Shown one piece after another: positions 51,818-60,654 of a stretch of DNA of 64,000 nt (its first letter is position 1; each line of letters begins with the position of its first letter). The position numbers were made by a program, and so were the translations under genes. The stretch is taken from NCBI GenBank assembly GCA_029785235.1, contig JAFMAA010000001.1, forward strand, positions 1-64,000. Direction: 5' to 3'. Origin of the DNA: Nitrososphaerota archaeon. GTDB taxonomy: Archaea; Thermoproteota; Nitrososphaeria; Nitrososphaerales; UBA183. A model generated the notes under the pieces. It saw only the letters and a list, made by a program, of their open reading frames with translations, was not told the origin of the DNA and searched no databases.

Positions 51818-53188
51818 ATGGACCTGGCGGGCCGCCTCGCAGACTACGTGACCTCGACTAAGTTCGGGAACATCGACCCAAGGACAGTCAAGGAGATGAA
51901 GGCCAGGGTGGTCGACGCCATAGGGTGTGCCATAGGGGCGTTCGGCGAAAGACCCATCGAGATGGCCAGGAGCGCGGTCTTAGGCCTGAGGAGCGGTGGC
52001 CCGTCGAGCGTCATCGGGACAGGCAAGCGGACCTCCCCCGACCTTGCCACCTTCGTGAACGGGTTCATGCTGCGGTACTTTGACTACAACGACACCTACC
52101 TCTCGAGGGAGCCTGCCCACCCAAGCGACAACATCGCGCCATGCCTCGCGGTGGCAGAGTCCGAGGGCGCTACGGGGAAGGAGCTCGTCTCGGCGGCGGT
52201 GGCAGCCTACGAGGTCCAGTGCAGGCTCTGCGACGCCGCCGACATAAGGCACCGGGGATGGGACCACGTCAACTACGGGCTGGTGTCGTCATCACTCGCC
52301 GCGGCGAAGCTGATGGGCCTGGACGCGAAGAAGGCGGAGCAGGCGGTCAACATCGCGGTGAGCGGGCACATAGCCATGCGCCAGGTAAGGGCGGGAGAGC
52401 TGTCGATGTGGAAGGGCGCGTCCTTCGCCAACGCCGCGAGGAACGGGGTCTTCGCGGCCGCCCTGGCCAAAGACGGAGTGACCGGGCCCTCGCCGGTCTT
52501 TGAAGGAGAGATGGGCTTCTTCAGGCAGGTGTCGGGCCCCTTCGACCTCGACGTCAGCGGGTTCGGCGGGCGGGGAGGGAGATACAAGGTCCCCGAGACG
52601 TACGTGAAGTACTGGCCCGCCGAATATCATGCGCAATCGGCGATCTGGGCCGCGCTGGCCGTAAGGGGGGACCTGAAGGGCCCGGGTGAAGCGAAGTCAG
52701 TCCTGGTCGAGACCCACGAGGCAGGGTACACGATTTTGGGCAAAGACCCGGAGAAGTGGCATCCGGGGACCAAAGAGACCGCGGACCACAGCCTACCATA
52801 CATAGTTGGCATGGCGCTCCTGGAGGGGAAGATAGACAATGAGACGTATTCGGAGCGAAACCTCAGATCAGCCCGGGTCCTCCGCTTCCTGAGAAAAGTG
52901 GAAGTGAAGGAGGACCCCACGCTGACGGCCATGTACCCCGCCCAGGGGATGGCAAACAGGGTGACAGTCGTCACGAAGTCAGGCGCGGTCTTTTCCAAGG
53001 AGGTGGACGTCCCAAGGGGTCACCCCCTGGACCCTATGGGGAGGGAAGAGCTGGAGCAGAAGTTCAGGGCCCTCACCGAGGGGAAGCTCTCCTCAGAGAG
53101 GCGGAGGGAGCTCCTCGACCTCCTGTGGAACTTGGAAGAGGTCGATGACCTGAGAGAGGTTTTCAAGTTGATGAAAGTCATGGCCTAA
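51818..53188 (+). CDS. MmgE/PrpD family protein
   Basis: A 456-residue member of the 2-methylcitrate dehydratase/cis-aconitate decarboxylase family. Conserved parts: RVVDAIGCAIGAF, FDYNDTYLSREPAHPSDNIAP, and KYWPAEYHAQSAIWAAL. No methylcitrate synthase or lyase is visible here, so the substrate is uncertain; propionate-derived methylcitrate or another hydroxyacid is possible. Divergent from the acyl-CoA dehydrogenase operon. Confidence 0.9.
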   Translation: MDLAGRLADYVTSTKFGNIDPRTVKEMKARVVDAIGCAIGAFGERPIEMARSAVLGLRSGGPSSVIGTGKRTSPDLATFVNGFMLRYFDYNDTYLSREPAHPSDNIAPCLAVAESEGATGKELVSAAVAAYEVQCRLCDAADIRHRGWDHVNYGLVSSSLAAAKLMGLDAKKAEQAVNIAVSGHIAMRQVRAGELSMWKGASFANAARNGVFAAALAKDGVTGPSPVFEGEMGFFRQVSGPFDLDVSGFGGRGGRYKVPETYVKYWPAEYHAQSAIWAALAVRGDLKGPGEAKSVLVETHEAGYTILGKDPEKWHPGTKETADHSLPYIVGMALLEGKIDNETYSERNLRSARVLRFLRKVEVKEDPTLTAMYPAQGMANRVTVVTKSGAVFSKEVDVPRGHPLDPMGREELEQKFRALTEGKLSSERRRELLDLLWNLEEVDDLREVFKLMKVMA

Positions 53189-53233
53189 ACCCCGGCTGTC
53201 TCACCTATATCATCGCCTGTCGCCCCCCTTGAT

Positions 53234-54007
53234 ATGGAGTCTGAGGAGCTCCTCAGGAAGGCGTTCGGCCTGAACTCCTACGAGTCGAAGCTGTACGTCA
53301 CCCTCCTAGGCCGCGGGATGAAGGCAGGGGAGGCGGCCCAGGCGTCGGGGGTCCCGCAGTCGCGGACTTACGACACCCTCCGTTCCCTCGAGCAGAAGGG
53401 TTTCGTGATGGAGTCGGACGGCGTCTACAAGTCCGCGACCCCCTCGGCGGCCCTTGGTTCGAGGTTGGCCAAATTCGTCTCCGACTTCGAAGCAGGGCTC
53501 GAAGGGCGGCAAGCGGCGATGCGGAAGATAGTCAGGGAGCTGGAGCCTCTCGCGCGGCCGGTAGATGGGGAGCAGGAGCCCGTGATGCTGAAGGGACTCG
53601 ACAGCATAACAGCGGCGTTCCTGGAAGTCCTGCGACGTTCCGACGAGGCGTTCCTCCTCGTCAGGAAGGGGCTGGCGGCCAAGGCAGCCTTCCTAGGAGT
53701 ATTGGGGCAGGCGAGCAGGAGGCCGAAGCAAGTGAAACTGCTGGTCCCGGCGAACCAGAGGCTCTCCCGGGCCGAGCTTCGGGAGGCCGGAGAGAAGGGG
53801 CTGGAGGTCCGCCGCTCTGACGGCGTGCTGCTCGACATGATGGCAGGGGATAGGGGCGGGGTCATAATCGGGGTGCCGGCGAGGGGGAGGGACGAGTCAT
53901 TCGCGGCCGTTGCCATTTGGGTGAGGAGCCCCTCGTTCGCCCAGTCGGTGATGGAGTCGCTCGACCAACAGTGGAGGGCAGCCAGGCCTCTCCGGGGCAA
54001 CCTCTAA
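53234..54007 (+). CDS. TrmB-like transcription regulator
   Basis: A 257-residue regulator. N-terminal winged helix (FGLNSYESKLYVTLLGRG ... VPQSRTYDTLRSLEQKGFV) typical of TrmB, then a coiled linker and a C-terminal sensor domain with a PLD-like fold (LDMMAGDRGGVIIGVPARG). ATG 53234 with TATA-like CACCTATATC about 27 bp upstream. Its stop codon abuts the operator-like repeat before the next gene, making it a candidate for the protein that binds there. Confidence 0.85.
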   Translation: MESEELLRKAFGLNSYESKLYVTLLGRGMKAGEAAQASGVPQSRTYDTLRSLEQKGFVMESDGVYKSATPSAALGSRLAKFVSDFEAGLEGRQAAMRKIVRELEPLARPVDGEQEPVMLKGLDSITAAFLEVLRRSDEAFLLVRKGLAAKAAFLGVLGQASRRPKQVKLLVPANQRLSRAELREAGEKGLEVRRSDGVLLDMMAGDRGGVIIGVPARGRDESFAAVAIWVRSPSFAQSVMESLDQQWRAARPLRGNL

Positions 54008-54028
54008 TTACCACCTTATAGTAGTAAT
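54007..54028 (+). promoter_or_regulatory. Operator-like repeat overlapping the LLM gene promoter
   Basis: ATTACCAC, 6-bp spacer, GTAGTAAT. It overlaps the TATA-like CTTATAGTAG and ends 3 nt before GTG 54032. The left arm is identical to, and the spacing the same as, the repeat at 55953-55976 (right arm differs by one base). Confidence 0.65.
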
Positions 54029-54031
54029 CGT

Positions 54032-55021
54032 GTGAAGCTCGCCGTGGGTTTCAACCCGGTGCTCAGCGTGCAGGCCGCGGTGGCTCAGGCGTCGCGCGCA
54101 GAATCCCTCGGCTACGACTCGGTCTGGGTTCACGAGAGCCTGTACCAGAGGGACGTGGTCACGTACATGTCGGCGATGGCGTCCGGGACCAGGAGGATTG
54201 GGCTCGGCTCCGGCGTGATCAACACGTTCACCCGCCACCCTGTCACCGCCGCGACGACGTTCGCCACGCTTTCCGAGCTGTCAGGCGGGAGGGTGACCCT
54301 GGGGCTCGGGCTCGGGAGCTTCCCCACCATCCCGCTCATCGGGCATCGGATATTCCCCGTCGGAGAGACCAAGCCTATCCGCAGGATAAGGGAGTACGTC
54401 GAGGTGGTCAGGTCAGTCTGGGAAGGGGGGGAAGTCGACTTCGACGGCGACTTCTTCCAAGTACACGGCCTGACCCTCGGCTTCAAGGTCGACCGGAGGG
54501 TTCCGATCTTCATCGCCTCCCTTTCGCCGAAGACCCAGGAGTTCGCGGCCACCGTCGCGGACGGCGTGATACTCTCACCTGCGCTTAGCACGGTCCTGGC
54601 GACGGGGGAGATGGTGGAAAAGGTCAGGCGAGGGGAAGCGAAGAGAGGCCACGCTGTGGAGAGGGCTTCATACATGCTCACCTCGGTCGATAGGGACCCG
54701 GTCATGGCGGCGAAGGCCGTGAAGGACTATTACTTCTTCGTCTATCAACTGGCCGAGGTTGTCAAGCCCGAGTCACTCGCGCCCTACGGAGTGGGTGAGG
54801 AGGACCTCCGGCCGATGAGGGAGGCGTGGAGGAGAGGGGACGAGGTGGGGGCGAGGAGGCTGATCCCCGAAGCTGCGATCGAAGCGCTCACGGTCACGGG
54901 GACCCCCGACCACGCGCTCGCCAGGGTGGGCGAGTACATGAAGGCGGGGGTCACGCTCCCAATCCTAATGCCGATAGGGGACGTAGGCTTGGCTTTGAGC
55001 GAGCTCGCGCCAGGCGGCTAG
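54032..55021 (+). CDS. LLM-class flavin/F420-dependent oxidoreductase
   Basis: A 329-residue TIM-barrel protein of the bacterial luciferase-like family. SLGYDSVWVHESLYQRD, RIGLGSGVINTFTRHPVTAATTFATL and GRVTLGLGLGSF resemble the methylene-H4MPT reductase/F420-dependent branch. The true cofactor (F420 or FMN) and substrate are unknown. It shares an operator-like repeat with a MenA-like gene, so a link to quinone or isoprenoid chemistry is possible. Overlaps the convergent prenyltransferase gene by 4 nt. Confidence 0.85.
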   Translation: MKLAVGFNPVLSVQAAVAQASRAESLGYDSVWVHESLYQRDVVTYMSAMASGTRRIGLGSGVINTFTRHPVTAATTFATLSELSGGRVTLGLGLGSFPTIPLIGHRIFPVGETKPIRRIREYVEVVRSVWEGGEVDFDGDFFQVHGLTLGFKVDRRVPIFIASLSPKTQEFAATVADGVILSPALSTVLATGEMVEKVRRGEAKRGHAVERASYMLTSVDRDPVMAAKAVKDYYFFVYQLAEVVKPESLAPYGVGEEDLRPMREAWRRGDEVGARRLIPEAAIEALTVTGTPDHALARVGEYMKAGVTLPILMPIGDVGLALSELAPGG

Positions 55022-55947
55022 AACACCGGCAAGTAGATTGACAGGACTAGAGACACCATATACAACACGGCGAACTGCAACGCCAGCGCCGCTGTCTTAG
55101 GGTCGGCGTCGTCCGGGACAGGTCCCCTGAACATCTTCCAAAGCGGCACGGCCCCCGGGAGCGTGAGCAGGACCAGGAGCGACCAAGCGCTGACAAACCC
55201 CGACAGGACTTCCCCTAAGACGATGATGTAAGCGAGGGCGAGAAGCCACCCGTAGACCCTGGAAGCCGTCCTCTCTCCCAGCCTGACGGCGATAGTCCTC
55301 GTGTTGACAGAGCCGTCGTAGCTTATGTCCCTTATGTTGTTCGCGAGCAGGACCAGGGCTACGAAGAGGCCGACGGGGATCGCCCCGACCATCGGAACCC
55401 AGGAGAGCGCCCGCGTCTGCACGACGTATGCGCCCAGGGGGATTAGGAGCCCCCACATCACGAACACAGTGACTTCGCCGGCTCCCCTGGCCTTCAGGAC
55501 GACAGGGTCGGATGTGTAGAGGACGCTCCCCAGCACCCCCGCGCCCGTGATGATCAGGATTGCAGGCCCGGACACCAACGCAAGGTAAGCGGCAGCTGCG
55601 AGGGTGACAGCGTAGAGGGCCAGTGAGAAGTCGAGTATGGTCGAGAGCGGGACCTCCCCTTCGGCTCCTGGGTGCAGCCTGTACCTCGTCGTAGGCGCGC
55701 CCTCCTTGTCTACTCCGTGCTTCACGTCGAAGTAGTCGTTGAGGATGTTGGTAGCCGCGTGGAAGGCGACCATCCCCCCGAGCGTGAGGAAGTAGAGCAG
55801 GAGGTCGGCCTTCCCTTCGAGCGCGGCGAGGAGGGTGCCGAGCGTGACAGAGGAGAACGTCATAGTGAAGGACCATGGCCTGGCTGAAAGGAATGCTGTC
55901 CTGACGCTGAGGCCTCGGGGGTGGCCAACGGCCCTCGTGCTGAACAT
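55018..55947 (-). CDS. menA: UbiA-family prenyltransferase, MenA-like
   Basis: A 309-residue protein with eight or nine helices. The two Asp-rich motifs are NILNDYFDVKHGVD (N-x3-D-x3-D) and NNIRDISYDGSVNTRTIAVRLG, the latter typical for MenA (1,4-dihydroxy-2-naphthoate polyprenyltransferase). Menaquinone would serve the cytochrome b and ETF-linked enzymes of this window. Other UbiA acceptors are possible. ATG 55947 with a TATA-like CTTAATATTA about 30 bp upstream, overlapped by an inverted repeat. Confidence 0.85.
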   Translation of the reverse strand: MFSTRAVGHPRGLSVRTAFLSARPWSFTMTFSSVTLGTLLAALEGKADLLLYFLTLGGMVAFHAATNILNDYFDVKHGVDKEGAPTTRYRLHPGAEGEVPLSTILDFSLALYAVTLAAAAYLALVSGPAILIITGAGVLGSVLYTSDPVVLKARGAGEVTVFVMWGLLIPLGAYVVQTRALSWVPMVGAIPVGLFVALVLLANNIRDISYDGSVNTRTIAVRLGERTASRVYGWLLALAYIIVLGEVLSGFVSAWSLLVLLTLPGAVPLWKMFRGPVPDDADPKTAALALQFAVLYMVSLVLSIYLPVF

Positions 55948-55952
55948 GCTAT

Positions 55953-55976
55953 TATTACCACACGTCGGTGGTAATA
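55953..55976 (-). promoter_or_regulatory. Operator-like perfect inverted repeat in the menA promoter
   Basis: TATTACCAC, 6-bp spacer, GTGGTAATA: perfect 9-bp arms, beginning 6 bp upstream of the ATG (55947) and touching the TATA-like box. Such a position suggests repression. The same motif is found before the LLM gene at 54007-54028. Confidence 0.72.
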
Positions 55977-56071
55977 TTAAGATTGGTAGAACCCCTCCGC
56001 GATGTAAGGTAACTGGCGGCGCATGAGGCCGTGCGATGGGGATTTAACACAGTCAGCCCCGGCGGCGCAGG

Positions 56072-56689
56072 TTGAGGAAGAGCAGGAGGGTCGCGCTTGG
56101 CCTGACGATCGTGGCGGTCGGGATGGCCCCCCTCTTCGTCCTCCCTGGGAGGGACTTCGCCCTGTCTACGTTCGTGGCCACGGGGTGCATGGGAGCGGTG
56201 GCCGTCGCCTCGGGAGGGTACCGCAAGCTCTACTCCCCCCGCGCCTGGACCCTGGCTCTGGGGGTGACCTCTGCCGCCGGGCTCTACGCGCTGTTCTATG
56301 CAGGGAACCTGGCTATCGCGGCGTTCCATCCTCTTGGAGTCGGAGCCCAGGCGGAGACGTCGATCTACGCGCTGATAGCTTCCTCTGGGAACCCGGTCCC
56401 TCTCCAAGTCCTCGTGCTAGCCTGCGACTCGCTCGGCTTCGAGTCGTACTTCAGAGGGACTCTGCAGGCGCACGCCTCGCCGAGGCTCGGGGGGGCGGCC
56501 CCCTTCGCCGTGGCGGCGGTGGACGCACTGATACACGCCGCGAGCCTCAATATCCTCTGGGTGGTCGCGACCTTCTTAGCCGACTCTGTCTGGGGGCTCA
56601 CCTACTATCGGACGGGTGACCTGAGCTCGAGCGTGCTCAGCCACTTCGTGTGGGACATCGCTATATTCATGGTCGCGCCGATAAGGTGA
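56072..56689 (+). CDS. CPBP-family intramembrane protease-like protein
   Basis: A 205-residue protein with about seven helices. A degenerate EExxxR motif (FESYFRG; first Glu is Phe), a His in AVDALIHA, and a final H-x3-D (LSHFVWD) match the CPBP/CAAX-protease pattern. TTG 56072 is supported by TATA-like GGATTTAACAC about 28 bp upstream. Substrate unknown; activity is uncertain because of the missing first Glu. Confidence 0.65.
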   Translation: MRKSRRVALGLTIVAVGMAPLFVLPGRDFALSTFVATGCMGAVAVASGGYRKLYSPRAWTLALGVTSAAGLYALFYAGNLAIAAFHPLGVGAQAETSIYALIASSGNPVPLQVLVLACDSLGFESYFRGTLQAHASPRLGGAAPFAVAAVDALIHAASLNILWVVATFLADSVWGLTYYRTGDLSSSVLSHFVWDIAIFMVAPIR

Positions 56690-56748
56690 GCTACGAAGGA
56701 GACGCCGCCTGCCTCCGCTCGCTTATAACGACCGGAAGGCGCGGGGGC

Positions 56749-58731
56749 GTGAAGCCAATGCGCGAGGGAAGGCTGCTCTGGGAACCCGACCCGGGCCTCG
56801 TCAGGCGGACGGCCATGTCGGCGTACATGAAATGGCTGGAAAAGAGGGGGTCCAGCTTCGAAGGGTACGACGAGCTCTGGCGATGGTCCGTGGACGACCT
56901 GGAAGGGTTCTGGGGGTCCATCTGGAAGTACTTTGACGTCGCAGGCGCGGACTATCCGGTGCTCGCAGAGCGCAAGATGCCGGGGGCGAAGTGGTTCGAT
57001 GGGGCAGAGCTCAACTTCGCAGAGCGAGTGTTCGCGAAGGGGAGGGATGGGCCGGCGCTCATCTGCAGAGGGGAGAGGGCGCAGGGGAAAGTAGTTGCCT
57101 GGCAGGAGCTCGAGCGGAAGACGGCGGCCCTCGCCAGAACCCTGAGGGATTCAGGTGTGGGGCGAGGAGACAGGGTTGCGGGATACCTTCCGAACGGGCC
57201 CGAAGCGATAGTAGGTGTCCTGGCCGCCGCGAGCGTCGGAGCCATCTGGTCTGGGAGCCCTCCAGAGTTCGGGACCCAATCAGTTGTAGACAGGTTCGGG
57301 CAGATAGGACCTAAGGTTCTGATTGCCACCGACGGCTACAGCTACGGCGGGAAGTGGACCGACAGAGCGGACGATGTCTCCTCCATCGTGAAGTCCATCC
57401 CAAGCATAAAGAAGGTCATCTCCGTGTCTGGGGGAAGCAAGGGGAGAGGATTAGCTGGCTCAGATGCTTGGGAGGAGGCGACGGGAGGCAAGGAGAAGCT
57501 CGACCACGAGTTCGTCCCCTTCGAGCACCCGCTGTGGATCCTGTACTCGTCTGGGACCACCGGGCTCCCGAAGCCGATAGTGCACTCGCATGGTGGGATA
57601 CTAGTCGAGCTCCTGAAGTCCCTCGCCCTGCACAACGACATAAGGGAGGGGGACCGCTTCTTCTGGTACACCACGACAGGGTGGATGATGTGGAACTACC
57701 TCTTGGGGGGGCTCCTGCACGGAGCCACCCTCGTCCTATACAACGGCCACCCCGCCTGGCCTCGCCCTGATTCTCTGTGGTCCTTGATGGAAGAGACAGA
57801 GACGACGTATATGGGGACAAGCGCGGCCTACATCTCCGCCTGCATGAAAGCGCGGGTCGAACCGCGAGGTTCGTTCAGCCTGAGCACTTTGAGGGGGATA
57901 GGCTCGACCGGGTCGCCCCTCTCGACTGACGGATTCGAATGGGTGTACGCGAAGGTCAAGGATGGCGTCTGGCTCGAGTCACTGAGCGGAGGGACAGATG
58001 TCTGCACGGCATTCGTCACAGGGTCGCCGACGCTCCCTGTGTACTCGGGGGAGCTTCAGTGCAGGGCGCTGGGGGCGAGCGTCCAGGCGTTCGACGAGAA
58101 CGGCAGCGCAGTCGTCGGCAAGGTCGGAGAGCTGGTCATCACAGAGCCCATGCCCAGCATGCCCGTGTTCTTCTGGGGGGACGAGGATGGGAGCAGATAC
58201 AGGGAGAGCTACTTCGACATGTTCCCCGGGGTCTGGAGGCATGGAGACTGGATAAAAGTGACCAGCAGAGGGACGTGCGTAATCTACGGCCGTTCAGACG
58301 CCACGATAAAGAGGCAAGGAGTGAGGATAGGCACGAGTGAAATCTACAGGGCAGTCGAGAAGGTCCCCGAAGTCTCCGACTCCATGGCGGTCGACGTGGT
58401 TTCGAAGGAAGGGGGCGAGGAGATGGTCCTCTTCGTTTCGCTCAACGAGGGGGCGTCGCTGGACGAAGAGCTTGCCGCCAAGATCAAGGCCCAAATCAGG
58501 GCCGACCTCTCTTCGCGGTACCTCCCAGACAGGCTCGTCGCGGTCCCAGCCATTCCTCGGACGTTGAACGGGAAGAAGCTCGAAGTGCCGGTGAAGAGGA
58601 TCCTCGCCGGGGCGGACCCGGAGAAGGTCCTGAATAAGGGATCCCTGGCAGACCCCGCATCGGTGGAACACTTCGTGAAGATCGCGAAGGGGCTCATCGC
58701 CGGCGGCCGGGGGGATTTGGAAGCGAATTAA
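56749..58731 (+). CDS. acsA: Acetoacetyl-CoA synthetase
   Basis: A 660-residue AMP-forming ligase that activates acetoacetate (or another short acid). N-terminal LWEPDPGLVRRTAMSAYMKWLEKR is typical of acetoacetyl-CoA synthetases. Adenylation motifs: LYSSGTTGLPKPIVHSHGG (P-loop-like), YTTTGWMMWNYLLGG, and YGRSDATIKRQGVRIG, with the C-terminal Lys in NGKKLEVPVK. GTG 56749 is chosen for the TATA-like GCTTATAACG about 27 bp upstream; the longer frame overlaps the protease gene. Confidence 0.9.
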   Translation: MKPMREGRLLWEPDPGLVRRTAMSAYMKWLEKRGSSFEGYDELWRWSVDDLEGFWGSIWKYFDVAGADYPVLAERKMPGAKWFDGAELNFAERVFAKGRDGPALICRGERAQGKVVAWQELERKTAALARTLRDSGVGRGDRVAGYLPNGPEAIVGVLAAASVGAIWSGSPPEFGTQSVVDRFGQIGPKVLIATDGYSYGGKWTDRADDVSSIVKSIPSIKKVISVSGGSKGRGLAGSDAWEEATGGKEKLDHEFVPFEHPLWILYSSGTTGLPKPIVHSHGGILVELLKSLALHNDIREGDRFFWYTTTGWMMWNYLLGGLLHGATLVLYNGHPAWPRPDSLWSLMEETETTYMGTSAAYISACMKARVEPRGSFSLSTLRGIGSTGSPLSTDGFEWVYAKVKDGVWLESLSGGTDVCTAFVTGSPTLPVYSGELQCRALGASVQAFDENGSAVVGKVGELVITEPMPSMPVFFWGDEDGSRYRESYFDMFPGVWRHGDWIKVTSRGTCVIYGRSDATIKRQGVRIGTSEIYRAVEKVPEVSDSMAVDVVSKEGGEEMVLFVSLNEGASLDEELAAKIKAQIRADLSSRYLPDRLVAVPAIPRTLNGKKLEVPVKRILAGADPEKVLNKGSLADPASVEHFVKIAKGLIAGGRGDLEAN

Positions 58732-58756
58732 TACAGGCACTCAGGCGGGAAAAGCT

Positions 58757-60109
58757 GTGCCAGGACAAAGGAAGGTATACATGATCTCCGGCGGGGTGAC
58801 GAAGTTCGCGAAGGCCCACCCCGACATGGACTTCCGCATGATGGTCAAGCGTGCATTCGACTACGCCATGAAAGACGTCCCTGACCTACGGACGTCTGAC
58901 ATTGAGAGCAGCAGGATTTCTTACTTCTCGGACCATTTCGCCCGGCAGCTGAAAGCGGCTTCGATGGTGCAGGACTACCTGGGGCTGAACCCGAGGGACT
59001 CGAGGAGAATCGAGTGGGGGGGAGCCACCGGGGGCCAGGCCATCCAGGCCGGATGGGAGACGGTAGCGAGCGGGAGGAACGAGGTGTGCCTCGTCGCCGG
59101 GTTCGAGACGATGTCTCACGTCGAGACCTGGAAGGGGAACGAGTTCATCGCCCTCGCTTCTGACACCAACTTCGACTATCCAGTGGGAGGTTTCTACACT
59201 GGATACTACGCGCTCATGGTCCAGCGGCACATCTACGAGTACCTGCGGAAGACGAAGTACGCCCACGTGAAAGACGAAAGGAAGGCCCAGAGGGCGGCAA
59301 CGGAGGATGCGAAGAGGGTCATGGCCATGGTATCTGTGAAGAACCACGTCAACGCGCAGCACAACCCCTATTCGCAATACCCGGAGCGGCTGACCATGAA
59401 GGCGGCCCTCGGGAGGGAGATGGTCGCTTATCCTCTGAACAGGCCTATGATATGCACCATGAGCGACGGGGCCGCTGTGGCGATACTCGCGTCAGAAGAC
59501 GTCGCTTTCAAGTACACGGACCACCCGGTCCTTATCAAGGGGGTCGGGTGCGGAACCGACACAATGAGGCTCGCGGACAGGCCGCATGGGAGCGTGCCGC
59601 TGTTCTCATGGGAGAAGGCAGAGGACTACGCCAACCTGAAGTACCCCGGGGTCCACTCATTCCGCGCCGGGAGGGCCGCCGCCCTCGAAGCGTATAAGAA
59701 CGCAGGGGTGAGGAATCCGAAAGAGGAGCTGGACTTCGTCGAGCTCCACGACGCCTATGCGAGCTCGGAGATACAGACTTACGAAGACATAGGACTCTGC
59801 AAGTACGGCGAAGGCTACGACTTCGTGGACCAGGGGCACCCATTCCTAGAGGGGATGGACTACGGGTTCGACCTCCCCCACAAAGGGACCATCCCTGTCA
59901 ACCCCTCGGGGGGGCTTATCGCCTGCGGGCACCCGGTTGGGGCGACCGGGATAATGCAGGGGGTCTTCGCTTTCTGGCAGCTGCAGGGGAGCATCGGGGA
60001 GCACTTTGGGAACGAAAGGCTGCAGATAAGGAACGCGAAGCGCGGGCTCATCCACTCCCATGCCGGGACAGGGAGCTCTGTGACCGTCACTATAATGGAG
60101 AGGGCGTAG
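58757..60109 (+). CDS. SCP2-type thiolase-fold protein lacking the nucleophilic Cys
   Basis: A 450-residue thiolase superfamily protein. Where related archaeal thiolases have an ACASG motif with the nucleophilic Cys, this has GGATG (Cys replaced by Gly89). The His of LHDAYASSE and the second Cys motif GGLIACGHPVGATG are kept. Such proteins with a DUF35 partner include archaeal acetoacetyl-CoA thiolases (with Cys) and Ltp2-type aldolases of steroid side-chain degradation (without). Own TATA-like box (GAATTAATAC, near 58728) 28 bp before GTG 58757; the DUF35 gene follows 2 nt later. Confidence 0.85.
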   Translation: MPGQRKVYMISGGVTKFAKAHPDMDFRMMVKRAFDYAMKDVPDLRTSDIESSRISYFSDHFARQLKAASMVQDYLGLNPRDSRRIEWGGATGGQAIQAGWETVASGRNEVCLVAGFETMSHVETWKGNEFIALASDTNFDYPVGGFYTGYYALMVQRHIYEYLRKTKYAHVKDERKAQRAATEDAKRVMAMVSVKNHVNAQHNPYSQYPERLTMKAALGREMVAYPLNRPMICTMSDGAAVAILASEDVAFKYTDHPVLIKGVGCGTDTMRLADRPHGSVPLFSWEKAEDYANLKYPGVHSFRAGRAAALEAYKNAGVRNPKEELDFVELHDAYASSEIQTYEDIGLCKYGEGYDFVDQGHPFLEGMDYGFDLPHKGTIPVNPSGGLIACGHPVGATGIMQGVFAFWQLQGSIGEHFGNERLQIRNAKRGLIHSHAGTGSSVTVTIMERA

Positions 60110-60111
60110 AT

Positions 60112-60645
60112 TTGACTCCACCGAAGAAGTTCTCGAAGTTCAGGGAAGTGATGAAGGAGGTCAATGCGAAGGGCGCGGCGATCTACAAGAACCCTGTAGG
60201 GACAGAAGACCTGGTCGTGCTCTCCCCGTACACCATCAAATACATCCACAGCTACGCCGAGGACTCGCCTTTTTTCCTTGGCCTGGCCAAGAGGAAGCTG
60301 CTGGGGAGCGAATGCGAGAGCTGCCACTACAAGTACGCCACCCCGCGCAGCCACTGCATGAACTGCGGCGGCGAGACCAAGTGGTTCAACCTCCCGAAGG
60401 TGGGACGCGTCCACTCCTGGACCACCTGCTACTATGGGGGGGAGGAGTTCCTCAAGGAGACACCGTTCAACCTCGCGCTCGTCGAGTTCGACGGGGTGGA
60501 CACGCTGTTGCTGACTAGGCTGAAGGAGGCGAAGGAGGCCGACATCTTCATCGGGATGGAGGTGGAGGCGGTGTTCCGCGCTTCTCCGAGGTACCTCGTC
60601 TCTGACGTGCACTTCGTACCGACGGGCAAGGCACGGAAGAAGTGA
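60112..60645 (+). CDS. DUF35/OB-fold zinc protein, thiolase partner
   Basis: A 177-residue protein. A rubredoxin-like zinc ribbon (CESCHYKYATPRSHCMNCGG) precedes an OB fold (KVGRVHSWTTCYYGGEEF ... PFNLALVEFDGVDTLLLTRL). DUF35 proteins bridge or support acyl-CoA enzymes, such as thiolase/HMG-CoA synthase in archaea. No HMG-CoA synthase gene is adjacent here. TTG start, directly after the thiolase-fold gene. An N-terminal extension of about 55 residues precedes the zinc ribbon. Confidence 0.9.
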   Translation: MTPPKKFSKFREVMKEVNAKGAAIYKNPVGTEDLVVLSPYTIKYIHSYAEDSPFFLGLAKRKLLGSECESCHYKYATPRSHCMNCGGETKWFNLPKVGRVHSWTTCYYGGEEFLKETPFNLALVEFDGVDTLLLTRLKEAKEADIFIGMEVEAVFRASPRYLVSDVHFVPTGKARKK

Positions 60646-60654
60646 GCGAGTTCC

